DNA from: Hydrangea macrophylla
Taxonomy: Eukaryota; Streptophyta; Magnoliopsida; Cornales; Hydrangeaceae
NCBI GenBank assembly: GCA_033977485.1
Contig: CM066984.1
Coordinates: 34,453,501-34,517,500 of the forward strand
Length of the DNA stretch: 64,000 bases
Direction of reading: 5' to 3'
Shown here: positions 47,266 to 58,612 of the stretch, one piece after another
Layout of the letters: every line of letters starts with the position of its first letter
How positions within the stretch are numbered: position 1 is the first letter of the stretch
Position numbers and translations under genes: made by a program
The notes under the pieces: model-generated
Database searches by the model: none
Told to the model about the DNA's origin: nothing
The model's input: the letters and a program-made list of their open reading frames with translations, nothing else

Positions 47266-49914
47266 TCATGTATTTCCTTCCATCATTCTCTTAGCTTCTT
47301 TTCCATATAGGCACTCCAGATTATACCCAGTGTAGGATTTCTTCCATAGCTTATCTGCGTAAATCACAAATTGAGCGACGAATCGTCGAATCGCTTTTCT
47401 GTCCTTTTCTGAGGCTCCTTCAGGGTATTTTTCTTCTTTAATGAACTTCCACACATCCACATACCACGGTATTTCCTCTTCGTCTTCCATGGCCGCGATC
47501 ATTTCAAATGACGGTTGGTTCCTTACTTCTATGGATAGCGGGATCATGGCAGTTTTGGAGGGGATTTGAATCATCGAGGCTAAGGTAGCCAAAGAGTCGG
47601 CTAGTTGGTTTTCTTCACGAGGGAGGTAGTAAAAAGAAATCTTTTGGAACTGTGCTTTCAAACTTTCCAGATAGTCATGGTAAGGTCTCAGTTTCTTATG
47701 CTTTACCTTCCAATCTCCTCGGACTTGGGATATGATCAAATTGGAATCTCCGAAGACATCAATACGTCCGACTTTCAAAGCCAAGGCTGCTTCCATCCCA
47801 ATTATGCATGCTTCATACTCCGCGGTGTTGTTGGTTGAGTTATACTTGAGCTTGACGGCTAATGGGGTAGGGGCCCCATCGGGTGCTATGAGAATGATTC
47901 CAACTCCGTAACCTAATTGGTTGGCTACTCCATCGAAGTACATTTTCCACAAATCCTCCTTTACCTCCATTATTCTTTCATCCGGGAACTTGAATTCTTC
48001 CTCGTCCTCGGATTCTATGGCGAGGTCGGCTAAAAACTCAGCGATAGCCCTTCCTTTCACAGACTTGGCAGTGACATACTTGATATCGAATTCTGCTAGC
48101 ATCATGGTCCAACGGGAAATCCTACTGGTCAAGATAGGTTTTTCGAATAGGTCTTTTAATGGGTCCATTCGGGATACCAGGATTACAGGGAAGGCTAACA
48201 TGTAATGGCGAAGGCGACGGGTACACCAAACCAAGGCCCAACAGGCTTTTTCCAAGGGTGAGTACTTTAACTCATATCGGACCATTCTTTTGCTCAAGTA
48301 ATAAATGGCCTTCTCCAAGTGCCCCTCTTCTCCTTCTTGGGCCAACATACACCCCATCGAATCTTCGGATACGGAGAGATAAAGTAGCAGGGGTCTCCCA
48401 GGTGAGGGTGGTGATAAGACAGGTGGGTTTTGGAGGTAGGTTTTGATTTTGTCGAAGGCTTGTTGGCAAAGGGCGTCCTATTTGAATTTTTCTCCTTTTC
48501 TAAGCAGTTTGAACAGTGGGTCGTAGGTTAGGGTGAGTTTGGAAATGAAGCGGCTGATGAACTGTATTCTCCCCAGGAAACCTCTCAGTTCTTTCTCATT
48601 TTTTGGTGGGTTCATTTCGGTTATGGCTTTTATTTTGGTCGGGTCTACTTCGATCCTCCTTTGGGTAATAAGGAACCCTAACAACTTTCCTGTGGTAACC
48701 CTGAAGGTACATTTCTGTGGGTTTAGCCTCATTTTGAACTCCCTCAATCTCTCAAAGAACTTTCTCAAAGCCTCTAGGTGCCCTCCCCTCTCTATGGATT
48801 TCACAATCATATCATCCACATACACCTCCACCTCTTTGTGGATCTTGTCGTGCAGTAAAGTGGTGGCAGATCTTTGATAGGTCGCACCTGCGTTCTTGAG
48901 TCCGAATGGCATGACCCTATAGCAATATGTCCCCCACGGAGTGATGAACGTGGTTTTCTCTCTATCTTCGGGTGCCATGAGGATTTGATTATACCCAGAG
49001 AATCCATCCATGAAAGATAGAAGCTCATGTCCCGCAGTGTTATCGACCAACACGTCGATGTGGGGTAACGAGAAATCGTCTTTAGGGCTTGCCCTGTTTA
49101 AATCTCGAAAATCAATGCAAACCCTAACACGACTGTCCTTCTTTGGGACAGGTACAATGTTGGCAATCCACTCAAGATACTCGGTGACCATCAAGAATCC
49201 AGCCTTTAATTGCTTTTCAACCTCCTCTTTTACTTTAAGTGCCCATTCCGGCCTCATTCGCCCCAATTTTTGTTTTATGGGTTTTGAATTGGGAAAGAGA
49301 GGGATGTGGTGTTGGACTATCTTTGGATCAATGCCTGGCATATCATTATAAGACCATGCAAAAACATCTTTGAATTCATTTAATAGATTGATTAGTTCTT
49401 TGCTTTCTTTATTGCTAAGTGTGGAGCCAATAAAGACATTTTGAGGATTATTTTCATTTCCTAGATTAATCGTTAGAGTGTCCTCAATGATTTTACATGC
49501 ATATTCTTTTTCTTTTTCGATTAATTTTTGTAATTCATTAGGTATTTCACATTCATCACATTCATTAAGCGCGTTCGAGTAGGCAGAATCAGTCATACTT
49601 TCATTGATTTTGTTAGGAGTGATTACAACAGACATAGCAATAGTAAGACGCCTCATTTGGGCCATTACAAACTCTGGGTGAGGGGGATACTTATCACTAG
49701 ACTCAAAGACCCACTCCTTATTGACTCCCTGCTTGAGCTCCACAGTGTTACAACCTGGCAGTCCCCCGGATTCCGTCTTCTCTTCCTTTTCTGGCTTCGG
49801 CTCTTCTTCCGGCGCATCCTCATCATTCCCCTCTTCAACCTCGACTTCCAGGCCCTCGTCTTCTTTCCCTTTTTCTTCGGCTTTCGCCCCTTCTTCGCTC
49901 AATAGGTCCTGCAT
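47266..49914 (-). pseudogene. Ogre/Tat reverse transcriptase and dual RNase H
   Basis: An acidic linker comes first (E-E-E-P-K-P-E-K-E-E), then RT: V-C-I-D-F-R-D-L-N-R, the catalytic D in S-F-M-D-G-F-S-G-Y-N-Q, P-F-G-L-K-N-A, and Y-V-D-D-M-I at about 48810, intact. One stop, TAG at 48478 in K-F-K-stop-D-A, looks like a tryptophan codon change. The same frame goes on with the Ty3-type RNase H and connection (G-C-M-L-A-Q-E-G, A-I-Y-Y-L-S-K-R). A second, archaeal-type RNase H follows, with its acidic residues in Y-F-D-G-V-A, A-E-Y-E-A, G-D-S-N-L-I and Q-L-A-D-S-L-A. The second RNase H marks the Tat/Ogre lineage. Confidence 0.93.
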
Positions 49915-49971
49915 GACCGATCCATCCAGTACACCAATCTAATCGTTGACGGTAGCAGACTTTTCAGGCAT

Positions 49972-51060
49972 TTATAAAAACGGGTCTTTATACTCGGAGA
50001 ATTCATGGGAGAAAAAGATCTCGAACCCCGGCTTTAAACATTTGTCTTTCTGGTCCATCCATGGCTCTGGAAAGCCACAGAAGGGGAAATCTTCTCCTTC
50101 CTTCATAAAATATCCATTGAGCGTCTTTTGGTAAGGGTCTAGCGGCGCATCGACGGCCTTCCTCTTCGCCCTCAATTCCTTCTTTGTCGGCTGGTACCCC
50201 AGGCCGTGAGTGTGAGTCTGAGTAGGGATTCTTGGAAACTCAGGCAGGCCCTGAAGGTTCTTCCCCAATCCTAATCCTCGAAAGAAACCCATCTTCTTCA
50301 TGATCCCTGCGACCACTGGACTGGCATACTGATCGAAATGGAGCGGTAGAAACTCTCTCGGCTTTTCCTCTTCTAACATGCTGATGAACTCGAACCCTCC
50401 CATTTTTGTTTCTTTTTCTTGTAGCTGTAATTCTAGAACCGGTGCGCTTGATGATGCTTCGAGCGAACGAACCCAGCTGTCCCCGAGGATATCACAGACT
50501 TTATTCTCCCAGACATACTTAACCTTCTGATGGATTGTTGACGGTATAGCACCCAAACTGTCCAACCAAGGCCTACCTAGCAGCAGGTTGAAAGAAGCGG
50601 GGATGTCAATGACCTAGAATTCAGCTTCTTTTCCAAAAGGGCCGATAATGAGACGAAGAAGGACTATCCCCATGACTGTTCTCTGGGTGTTGTCGTAGGC
50701 TCTTACCCTTTGCTCCGATGGTGTAAATATCGACTCATCCAGGCCCATTCGCTCAGCCGTTCGGAAAGGACACACGTTGAGGGCCGACCCATTATCAACC
50801 AGGCAAGCATGCACGATGTTCCCCAAGCATTCGACAGTGACATACAACGGTTTGTTGCGAATGGGCCCTCCCGGAGGCAGGTCATTTGACGAGAAGGTGA
50901 TAGCTGAAGTCAGAATTTTGCCGATCAGCCCTATGAGGTCCTCTGGGGTGGTGTCGATAGACACGTCAGATTGGTTCAGAGCGTCTAGGACCGCCTGCCT
51001 ATAGCGTTTGGAGGCAATCAGCAACCCCCAAATGGTGATATTGGCCTGAGTTTTCTTCAT
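49972..51060 (-). pseudogene. Ogre/Tat protease and G-patch region
   Basis: 51060-50614 carries the aspartic protease with active site V-D-N-G-S-A-L-N-V-C-P (about 50795). D-N-G instead of D-S/T-G is usual in this lineage as I remember it. A TAG at 50614 ends the frame, which continues immediately with D-I-P-A-S-F-N-L-L-L-G-R-P-W. Further on comes a G-patch-like stretch (K-M-G-F-F-R-G-L-G-L-G-K-N-L-Q-G at about 50310-50260), an RNA-binding motif found in Tat-lineage polyproteins. The frame ends at 49972, and two more stops separate it from the RT frame. Confidence 0.88.
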
Positions 51061-51313
51061 CTGCTTTAGAACCCTGTCTTCTTCCTCTTCTTCATCCCTT
51101 TCCCTTTGTCCAATTCTCTCCCAGGATGATCCTCCTCTAGCTCAGGTGGTTTAAAGTGTCTGCCTGACCGAGTTAAATGACTGATTCTTCTCTTGCCCAT
51201 AGATTGTCAATTTCTGAATCAGCTGTCAAAGTACCCTTTACCACCTCTGTTTCTTTGTCACTCTCGTACCAAAGATCATCTTCTACCTGGTTCTCGTCTC
51301 GATCGTCACTCCC
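51061..51313 (-). pseudogene. Gag-protease linker of the Ogre/Tat element, frameshifted
   Basis: Protein-like sequence continues in changing frames: an acidic stretch, then T-R-S-G-R-H-F-K-P-P-E-L and a lysine-rich segment that runs into the protease. It joins the two flanking pseudogenes into one former gag-pro frame. Confidence 0.7.
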
Positions 51314-52826
51314 TTAGATCCACCAGTCTGACTGTCCCATTTCATTCTCCTTTGGCTGATCCTCCAAAGCACAGATTGTCAAATCCTCAGTTAGCTGGTA
51401 TGGCTTTCTTGGTGTCCCGGCCTTAGTGATTAGCCTAGACAGATCGAAGGTTGCTTCTTCTATCCCCAAGAGGTAAAGGCCTTGCGGTAGTGGCACAACT
51501 CGATGATTCGGAAGTGGATTTCTAGTAACATTCGGAGCTTTGGTGGGAGGTTCCAAAATTACCTTATTATCAATGAGATCTTGAATCTCGTGCCTTAATC
51601 TCATACACCTATCCGTAGAGTGACCCTTCTGCTGATGAAATTTGCAGAAGAGGTCCCCTTGGAAATTTGGCGGAAGCAGACTTGGTAGAGGTCGAGGTTC
51701 CAGCTGACGGAGATGCCCCTTGGCTAACAATCTATCGAGGGCGGTTGACAGTGACACTCCCAAATCTGAGAACTTTCTTGGTGCTTTATCCCTTCCTCTC
51801 CTTGGTGTTATGTCGAATTTCCTTTCTGGTCCATTCAATGCATTGACATCGGTAGGGCTAGAGTGACCCCCTGTTTGTCCTCCGTTGGACCCATAGTTTG
51901 GCCTCTGGTACCGGTTTGGTTGCTCTTCCTTCTTGAATCGCGTCTTCAATCCTTGTCCCTACGTCAAACACCTCAACAAAAGTGTTGATGGACTGAAACC
52001 TCATTTTCTCTTGATAGACCGGCTGTAGGTTCTTCATTAACATCCGGATCTGTTCTTTCTCAGACGGCCTCTGTACCATCTTTGCAGCCTTTCCTCTCCA
52101 TCGACTCAGATATTCAGCGAATGACTCTTTGCTTCCCTGCCTGGTTGTTTCTAGATCTCGGACAGTGACGTCTAGGTCTTGATTGTACTCATACTGGGCC
52201 ACAAATGACTTCACGACTTCCTCCCAAATTCTGGTTTTGCCTAGCTCGAGAGTAAGATACCAGGACAGAGCAGCTCCAGTCAAAGTTTGTTGGAATAGGA
52301 CTGCCATCATAGTTGTGCTCAAGCCGCTCGGTTGGAAAGCCCTAATACACATTCTTATATGACTGCGAGGATTTCTGGTGCCATCAAACTTATCAAAGAC
52401 TGGCATTTTGAACCCGGCAGGCAGCGTCTCATGGACCCCATCATACATGCCTTCTAACTCCATTAGAGATGTATCAACCCCCTGAGTCTTGCGCATCACC
52501 CTTTCCAGCTTCTCTATTTTCTCGGTCAGTTGCTTCTCTTTCTCAGCTTTCTCTCTGTCTCTGTTGGCCCGCAGTGCATCAGCCCATTGTGCTTCCTGAT
52601 CATTGAACCAATCTCCTTCCCCTCCTTCCAAAGGTGGGTCTATAACAGGCGGAATTACATGTGGTGGTTGGCGATTCAGCTCTTCTATCATCCCCATCAT
52701 ACGGTTCATGTTTTCCACCTGTCGCCTCATTTGCTCTGCTTGTTGTTCTACCAGTATCCTTAACCCGGCCATTTCTTCGTTGTTTCTCTCTTCGGCTATG
52801 TCAGCGTATTCCCCTTCTAACTAGCC
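51314..52826 (-). pseudogene. Ogre/Tat gag
   Basis: 52826-51858 encodes a coiled-coil-prone N-terminus (M-A-G-L-R-I-L-V-E-Q-Q at 52772, with the frame open a little upstream to about 52826). The capsid-like gag domain follows (F-K-M-P-V-F-D-K-F-D-G-T, then A-L-S-W-Y, S-F-A-E-Y-L-S-R-W-R). A one-base frame change near 51910 leads into 51949-51314, which has a short zinc-finger-like C-K-F-H-x6-H-x4-C (about 51640) and an acidic end. The true start is not certain. Confidence 0.88.
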
Positions 52827-53955
52827 TCGCCGTGGGATCCCTAAACCACGCTTGATTTTCTATTTTGGCTCCTACAAATAAATTTGAAAAGTCCTCTTTT
52901 AAAACCCTTTTTATCTTCATTTTATCACACAAAGTTATTTAAACAAAAACTTTCCTTTTGTATGTCACGCGAATACAATGCATGTGTGAGTGTGTGCCTA
53001 CTCTATATGCCAAAAAAAGATAAAATCCTAATCCTAAAACATAAGCACATAAGCACATAAGATCCTCACCCATGTCAAATGCGCTGATTTCTCCTCTCAT
53101 TGTGATCCTCACTACCTTCTCAGAGGTTGGTCATTTCAAAATTTTTGAAATTTATTTGAAAAGCATTTTTTTTGGGTAGTAAAAAGGCCTTTGAAAACAA
53201 TCCTTGAGAGTGCTTTTTGAGGACATTCTTCTACCAAAATAATTTTCAAGGATTTTTGAATTTTTCTTTTGAAGATGATCAAGTGAAATATGCCAAAGGT
53301 TAATTTGGGAATTTTTAATTGAAAAGAGGAAAAAGTTTTGAAAAGGTAGTCGAAAACCTTGAGAAAAAAACCTTTGGGTAGGGGGATCACATGACTAGAT
53401 TATCACCGTACTTTCCATAAATTTGGATACATACAAGGTCAATGATGCTTAGCTAGACATGATATAAGAAATATAATCTTATAATCAAGGTTCGGCATGT
53501 TCTCCAAATGTCGCAGAACATGAGGAGAATTTTCTAAAAGGTGATTAAAAGATTATACATCTTTCATCAAGCAAGTATCGTCATCATCTCAAGTAATCCC
53601 TTCCGGGCATACAAAAACTCCCTAGCACATAATCCTAATCAAGAGTTGATTTCCTAAGATTGAAAGGTTCTACAGAAACTATCATGCACATGCTGGGTTT
53701 TGGTCAAATAAGGGACCCTTGACACACATCCGATAGGATGCTTCATATACCAAATCATGGTATGAGATCAAGGGTGATCACACAGTTCCATGATGACTTG
53801 ACCGACCGGGTTGCCCCGAGCCTCCAAGGTCATAGTTCCGTGCAATCGACTGGCTGGACATGCAAGTGAAATGCAACAGGCACACAAAGATTAATTAATT
53901 CGATTAAAGGATATTTTTCAAGTCTAATCCTCAAGTGAACCCAAAATCAGAATTC
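52827..53955 (-). other. Leader between PBS and gag of the Ogre/Tat element
   Basis: No convincing ORF. Some Ogre elements have an extra ORF here; I do not see one. The minus-strand frame at 53136-53390 is composed of low-complexity K/F/I codons. Confidence 0.6.
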
Positions 53956-54005
53956 CTGGTCTGCGAAACCAGAGATTCTGGGTTCGATCCCCAGCAGAGT
54001 CGCCA
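53956..54005 (-). other. PBS extended to a 50-nt copy of the tRNA-Arg 3' half
   Basis: Read on the plus strand the segment folds as a tRNA 3' half. Anticodon stem CTGGT (53956-53960) and ACCAG (53968-53972) enclose the loop CTGCGAA. A 5-base variable loop follows, then T stem CTGGG/CCCAG with T loop TTCGATC (53983-53989), acceptor strand CAGAGTC, discriminator G and CCA (54003-54005). The last 18 bases are the ordinary PBS (TGGCGACTCTGCTGGGGA on the minus strand), 3 bases from the LTR. The 5' half is absent, so this is not a tRNA gene. Confidence 0.9.
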
Positions 54006-54008
54006 GAT

Positions 54009-57004
54009 TGTGGATATCGCAGGTTTTTCTTTCTTTTTACCCACAGCTTTTCTTTTAAAATTCTTTTTCAAAATTTCAAATTCAAAAACAAATGAGTCGC
54101 CACTTAATTTTTAAAAGGAAAATTAAGAAACCATTTTTAAAGCAAACTAATCTTTCAGAAACCAGAGATTAACTAGGTCCGGGGATTATGGAATGAGAGA
54201 GGAAGGAGCCCGTCGGACTAAAACACCCTCTCTCATCCTATCTTGCAATAGGCCTCTACTCAACATCCTTTTAATCAAATTTATTAATCTAAGCACGCCC
54301 TCAACTAATACATATACATCACAAAAAGCATGTCCAAAAGGGTGTAAAATTGCTAATGACAAAATATCATTCATAAGCCACATATTCCAAGTAGCAAGCA
54401 ATATGATATGCAATAGGGAACAAGAGGGCTTACCCGGGATCCAGCAGCGATATTAAACGTGCAATGCATACAAAAAAAAGAAAATCCTAAAAAAGAGTCT
54501 CTAATCACATATACATATAAGGCAAGATCCTAATTCTAATGTGTCGCTCATGAAGTTGAAAAATCAATAAAATCAAGAAATTAAAATAAATTAAAGAGGG
54601 TCCTAGAGATCATACCTTAATAGCGCTACAAAACAAAATGTTAGTCCACATGATATACAAGATGTGAAGTTAGAAATAACAATCCTAAATTTCTAGCTTA
54701 AACCTATCAAGCATGAAATCCAAATTTATTCAATAGCTAGTTCTAATCATGAGCATTAAATGTACATGAATGAATGAATGTGAACAAGAATAAGACATGG
54801 ATTTATTCACTAATTTGGGTCACTTAGCCTCTGGATTTAAGCTAAATTATCATTATTCATAGTATGATTTGGGTCTCAAGACATTAGGAGGCCATTTGAG
54901 TTGAAATAAACACGATTAGACAAAAACAGTAGCAGTTTTTTTATGAATTACAGAGAGCAGATCATAACTTTAAAAAATGGAAAAGCATGGTTCCCGTGGT
55001 TTGATCTTGATGGATTTTGGACACACGATGCATCTGTGTGTCTAGTTTTTAACCTAAGAAAGCAATCAAGGTTTCAACGGTTGGATCTCCGTGAATTGGA
55101 CAAAAACCATACATCACTCAGCATTTTACAACCTTCTGTCCAGAGTTCTTGCACGATTTTCTACAAATAGCAAAAATATCAGAAATGCTTTGTTCTTTTT
55201 AGGGTGACTTCCTAACACATTAATCTACTTATAAAAAATTATTTTGGGTCACAAACACTTTATTAAAGCATTGATTTACTTATTTCAAAAGAGTGTTACT
55301 ATGCTGAAACTCTGGGCAGATTGTAGTGTCCTTACAAAACTCACAACCAAACCACTTTAGACATGAAACCACCTTTAAACAAAAAATGCAGTGGTAGAAT
55401 ATTGTGTTGTTGACACTTTCTCATTGGTTTCATTTGATTTCGACGGTTAGATCTCAAACTAAAAATCTTTGATCAAAAACAGTTTGTGAACTCACTGTTT
55501 TCATTTGTCAAGTTCAACTCTTATTTGCTAATTCCAACTATTGAATCATGAAGTTGGACTTAAACTAAGCCATCTTCTCCTACCATTTGATGGTCATTGG
55601 AGACTAAAAGACCTTTATATTTATAGATTCCAAGTGAAGTATGAATGGACTTCATGAAATCTCAAGATAAAGAATCTAAACCATGGGGATGGGCTTAGAC
55701 TCAAAACCACTTTCTCCTACCATTTGATGGTCATTGGAGATGAAGACATGACTATACTCATGAGTCTCAAAGGAATATAGAAAGGATTCCATGAAACATC
55801 AAGTTTAGAGGACTCAAGTCATGAGTATGAACTTGGATCCATCTATTTGCTTATAAAATGAAGTGATGATCAAGTTTTGACTCCTATGTAAAGCATAAGC
55901 TTACATGGGATTCAAAGGATCATACTCAAGAAATGTCAAGAGAGATATTGAAGATCTCCAAGAATCCCAAAAAATAAACAAAGAGAAATAGAAGAAAGAT
56001 CAAGGAATTAGAAACAAGGACTTCCAAGTTTACTTAACAAACTCTAAAGAAAACACTGAAGATTAGAAGCTCAAAAGAAAACACAACTAAGATTAGAGGG
56101 TCACCTCCAAGCTATCCTCAAAGTTCTTTTCCTTTGAAGATGTTCCAAGCTCTTCTCCCTAGTTCTCTAAACTCTCTCTTTTCTCTCCCAAAGAAAGTTG
56201 GTGTAGTAGTAGTTATCTCTCATGTATTGTGTTGTATCTCTCCTTTTTGAATTGTGTTGTATATGCTCTCCTCTTCTTTTTTTCCTTAAGGAAGATCCTC
56301 TCTCTTTTATAGACAAAATTACCAAGCTTTTCTCAGTGAATTCGGAGTAAAAGACAGGTGTAATCATCCCATTTGGTGGTACAATACTTACTTCCTGAAA
56401 TTAGACAGACTGCTGCCCAGGCCGGCATTCAAAAGTTATTCGCGGCAGTCCGTGGCTGCCGCTGCGGCACTCCGTGACTGCCGTCGCGGCATTCCGTGAC
56501 TGTCGCGCGGCTCTCAGTGAGTGCCGCACCAAATTATTGATTGCCGTATTTTTGTCAACCTTACTTTATCAGTTTTTTGTTTTTATCCGCATACACATAC
56601 GTATTGTACCGCAAAATACGGACTTTAAAAGCAAACGGCAGTCAGAAAATGTCGGCGGCACTCAGTAAATGTCGAGCCGGCACTCACTGGATGCCGTTCG
56701 GCACTCACTGAGTGCCGCGGTATACTGTCGTGTGCCGTTTTCTGCTGAACTTCCCTTTTTAGGTCTTTTCTTTCTTCCATTTTTCTTAAAAAACTTATTT
56801 TTGAAGATCTTTTTCAAAAATGGTGTTTTATACCCGAATTCTCCCAAATACCTGGTATTTTCTTCTTTCTGTGAAATTTTATCGCGTTTGGAGAACTTTC
56901 TGAAGAGCTTGGAATACTTCGAATCTTTTCGGTCCTTATCATCATTGGACGTGGAGGTGATACTCTCCTAAATTCGACGGTCGGTCAAAATTGGGGTGTC
57001 TACA
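54009..57004 (-). repeat. 5' LTR of the minus-strand Ogre/Tat element
   Basis: On the minus strand it begins TGTAGACACCCCAATTTTG at 57004 and ends ...CGATATCCACA at 54009, 2996 bp. The TATA box (TATAAAAG) is at 56311-56304. U3 contains a GC-rich palindrome array. It abuts a plus-strand pol frame at 57005, so it was inserted in that gene. Confidence 0.85.
56430..56720. repeat. GC-rich palindromic array in the Ogre 5' LTR
   Basis: Variants of GGCACTCAGTGAGTGCCG and GGCACTCCGTGACTGCCG recur at least seven times in two clusters. Single units are near-perfect palindromes and rich in CpG. They lie 120-400 bp upstream of the TATA box in the LTR's own orientation. Confidence 0.85.
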
Positions 57005-58612
57005 CCTGCTTATGAAATAATTGAAGATACTTTATCAATTAACCTGGGTGAAACAGATAATCCACAAATCGTGCAAATTGGCTTAACTCTTAATAAAGAA
57101 GAAAAAGAAAAATTAACCCTCTTGCTAAGAGAATTCAAAGATGTTTTTGCTTGGTCTTACGAAGACATGTCTGGGGTCGATCCCGACATTGTCCAACATC
57201 ATATTCCCCTCCTCCCCAATTCTAAACCGGTCAAGCAGAAACTGAGGCGCATGAGGCCAGAATGGGCACTCAAGGTTAAAGAAGAAGTGGAGAAGCAATT
57301 CAAGGCAGGGTTCATCATCATCACTGAGTATCCGGAATGGATTGCAAATATCGTGCCAGTCCCCAAGAAAGATGGAAAAGTTCGTGTGTGCGTTGACTTC
57401 CGTGATCTAAACAAAGCCAGTCCCAAGGATGACTTCCCGCTTCCCCACATTGATGTCCTGGTGGACAACACCGCTGGACATGAGCTATTTTCATTCATGG
57501 ATGGCTTCTCAGGATACAATCAGATTCTTATGGCGCCAGAAGATCGGGAAAAGACGACATTCACCACCCCTTGGGGAACCTACTGTTATAGAGTAATGCC
57601 TTTCGGACTCAAGAATGCTGGGGCTACCTACCAAAGAGCCGCCACCACTCTGCTGCATGACATGATTCACAAGGAAGTAGAAGTGTATGTAGGTGACATG
57701 ATCGTGAAGTCCAAGGACAGAGAAGGACACCTGGTAGCACTGGAAAAGTTTTTCGAAAGGTTGCGCAAATACAAGATGAGGTTGAATCCAAAGAAATACA
57801 CTTTCGGTGTGACCTCCGGTAAACTCCTGGGTTTTCTCATCACATAAAGAGGGATAGAGGTGGATCCCTCTAAAATCAAGGCAATCCTAGAAATGGCCCC
57901 ATCACGGAGTGAAAAGGAAGTGAGAGGGTTTCTCGGAAGAATTCAGTTTATCAGCCGCTTCATTTCTAAGCTCACAACTACATGCGATCCTTTGTTCCGA
58001 TTGTTGAGAAAAGGAGAAAAGTTCCAATGGGATGACCAATGCCAAGCCGCTTTTGACAAAATAAAGGCCTACCTTCAAAATCCGCTTGTCCTTTTGCCAC
58101 CCACTCCCCATAAGCCCTTATTCCTTTACCTATCTGTCTCTGAAAATGCCATGGGTTGCATGCTAGCCCAAGAAGGAGAAGAAAGCCACTCTGAAAAAGC
58201 CATATACTACCTCAGCAAGAGGATGACTGGGTATGAGCTCAACTACTCTACCCTCGAGAAAACATATTGGGCCTTGGTTTGGTGCACCCGCCGACTGAGG
58301 CACTACATGCTGGCCTTCCCAGTTGTGCTCATATCCCACATGGATCCTCTAAAATACCTCCTCAAAAAACCCGCCCTGACCGGTCGTATATCCTGTTGGT
58401 TACTTCTACTATCTGAATTCGATATCAAGTATGTCACAAGCAAGTCAGTAAAAGGGAGAACCATAGCTGAGCATCTTGCGGAGCACACTGTTAACTCTGA
58501 AGAAAGTGGGGACTTTCCATTTCCGGACGAGAATATCATGGAAATCAAGGAAGAACGGTGGAAGTTGTACTTTGATGGAGCAGCCAACATGAAAGGATAG
58601 ACGTTGGAAATA
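57005..58612 (+). pseudogene. Ogre/Tat RT and RNase H fragment, plus strand
   Basis: Begins inside pol (A-Y-E-I-I-E-D-T-L) where the minus-strand LTR ends. RT motifs run as in the minus-strand element, but the catalytic Y-V-D-D is Y-V-G-D at about 57687, so the enzyme would be dead. A TAA at 57845 interrupts F-L-I-T-stop-R-G-I. RNase H follows (G-C-M-L-A-Q-E-G, A-I-Y-Y-L-S-K-R), then the first strand of the second RNase H (Y-F-D-G-A-A) at about 58575. It breaks off near 58600-58612, where an Athila-like LTR starts. It is a close relative of the minus-strand element, not its copy. Confidence 0.9.

Larger units (their letters stand above)
37157..57004 (-). mobile_element. Ogre/Tat-type Ty3/gypsy element with unlike LTRs (19.8 kb)
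   Basis: On the minus strand the order is 5' LTR (57004-54009), tRNA-Arg PBS, leader, gag, G-patch and protease, RT, RNase H, second RNase H, integrase, repeat-rich 3' region, polypurine tract, 3' LTR (40925-37157). This is the order of Tat/Ogre elements. The two LTRs share their first ~20 bases and a motif near their 3' end but otherwise look different, and the flanks (CCTGC at 57005, GTGAT at 37152) share no TSD. The unit is therefore either a recombinant or two elements joined by deletion. The pol genes are broken in several places. Confidence 0.75.

Noticed and set aside
53956..54005. A tRNA-Arg gene
   Set aside because: Only the 3' half is present, there is no D arm or A box, CCA is encoded in the DNA, and it abuts an LTR as a PBS does.
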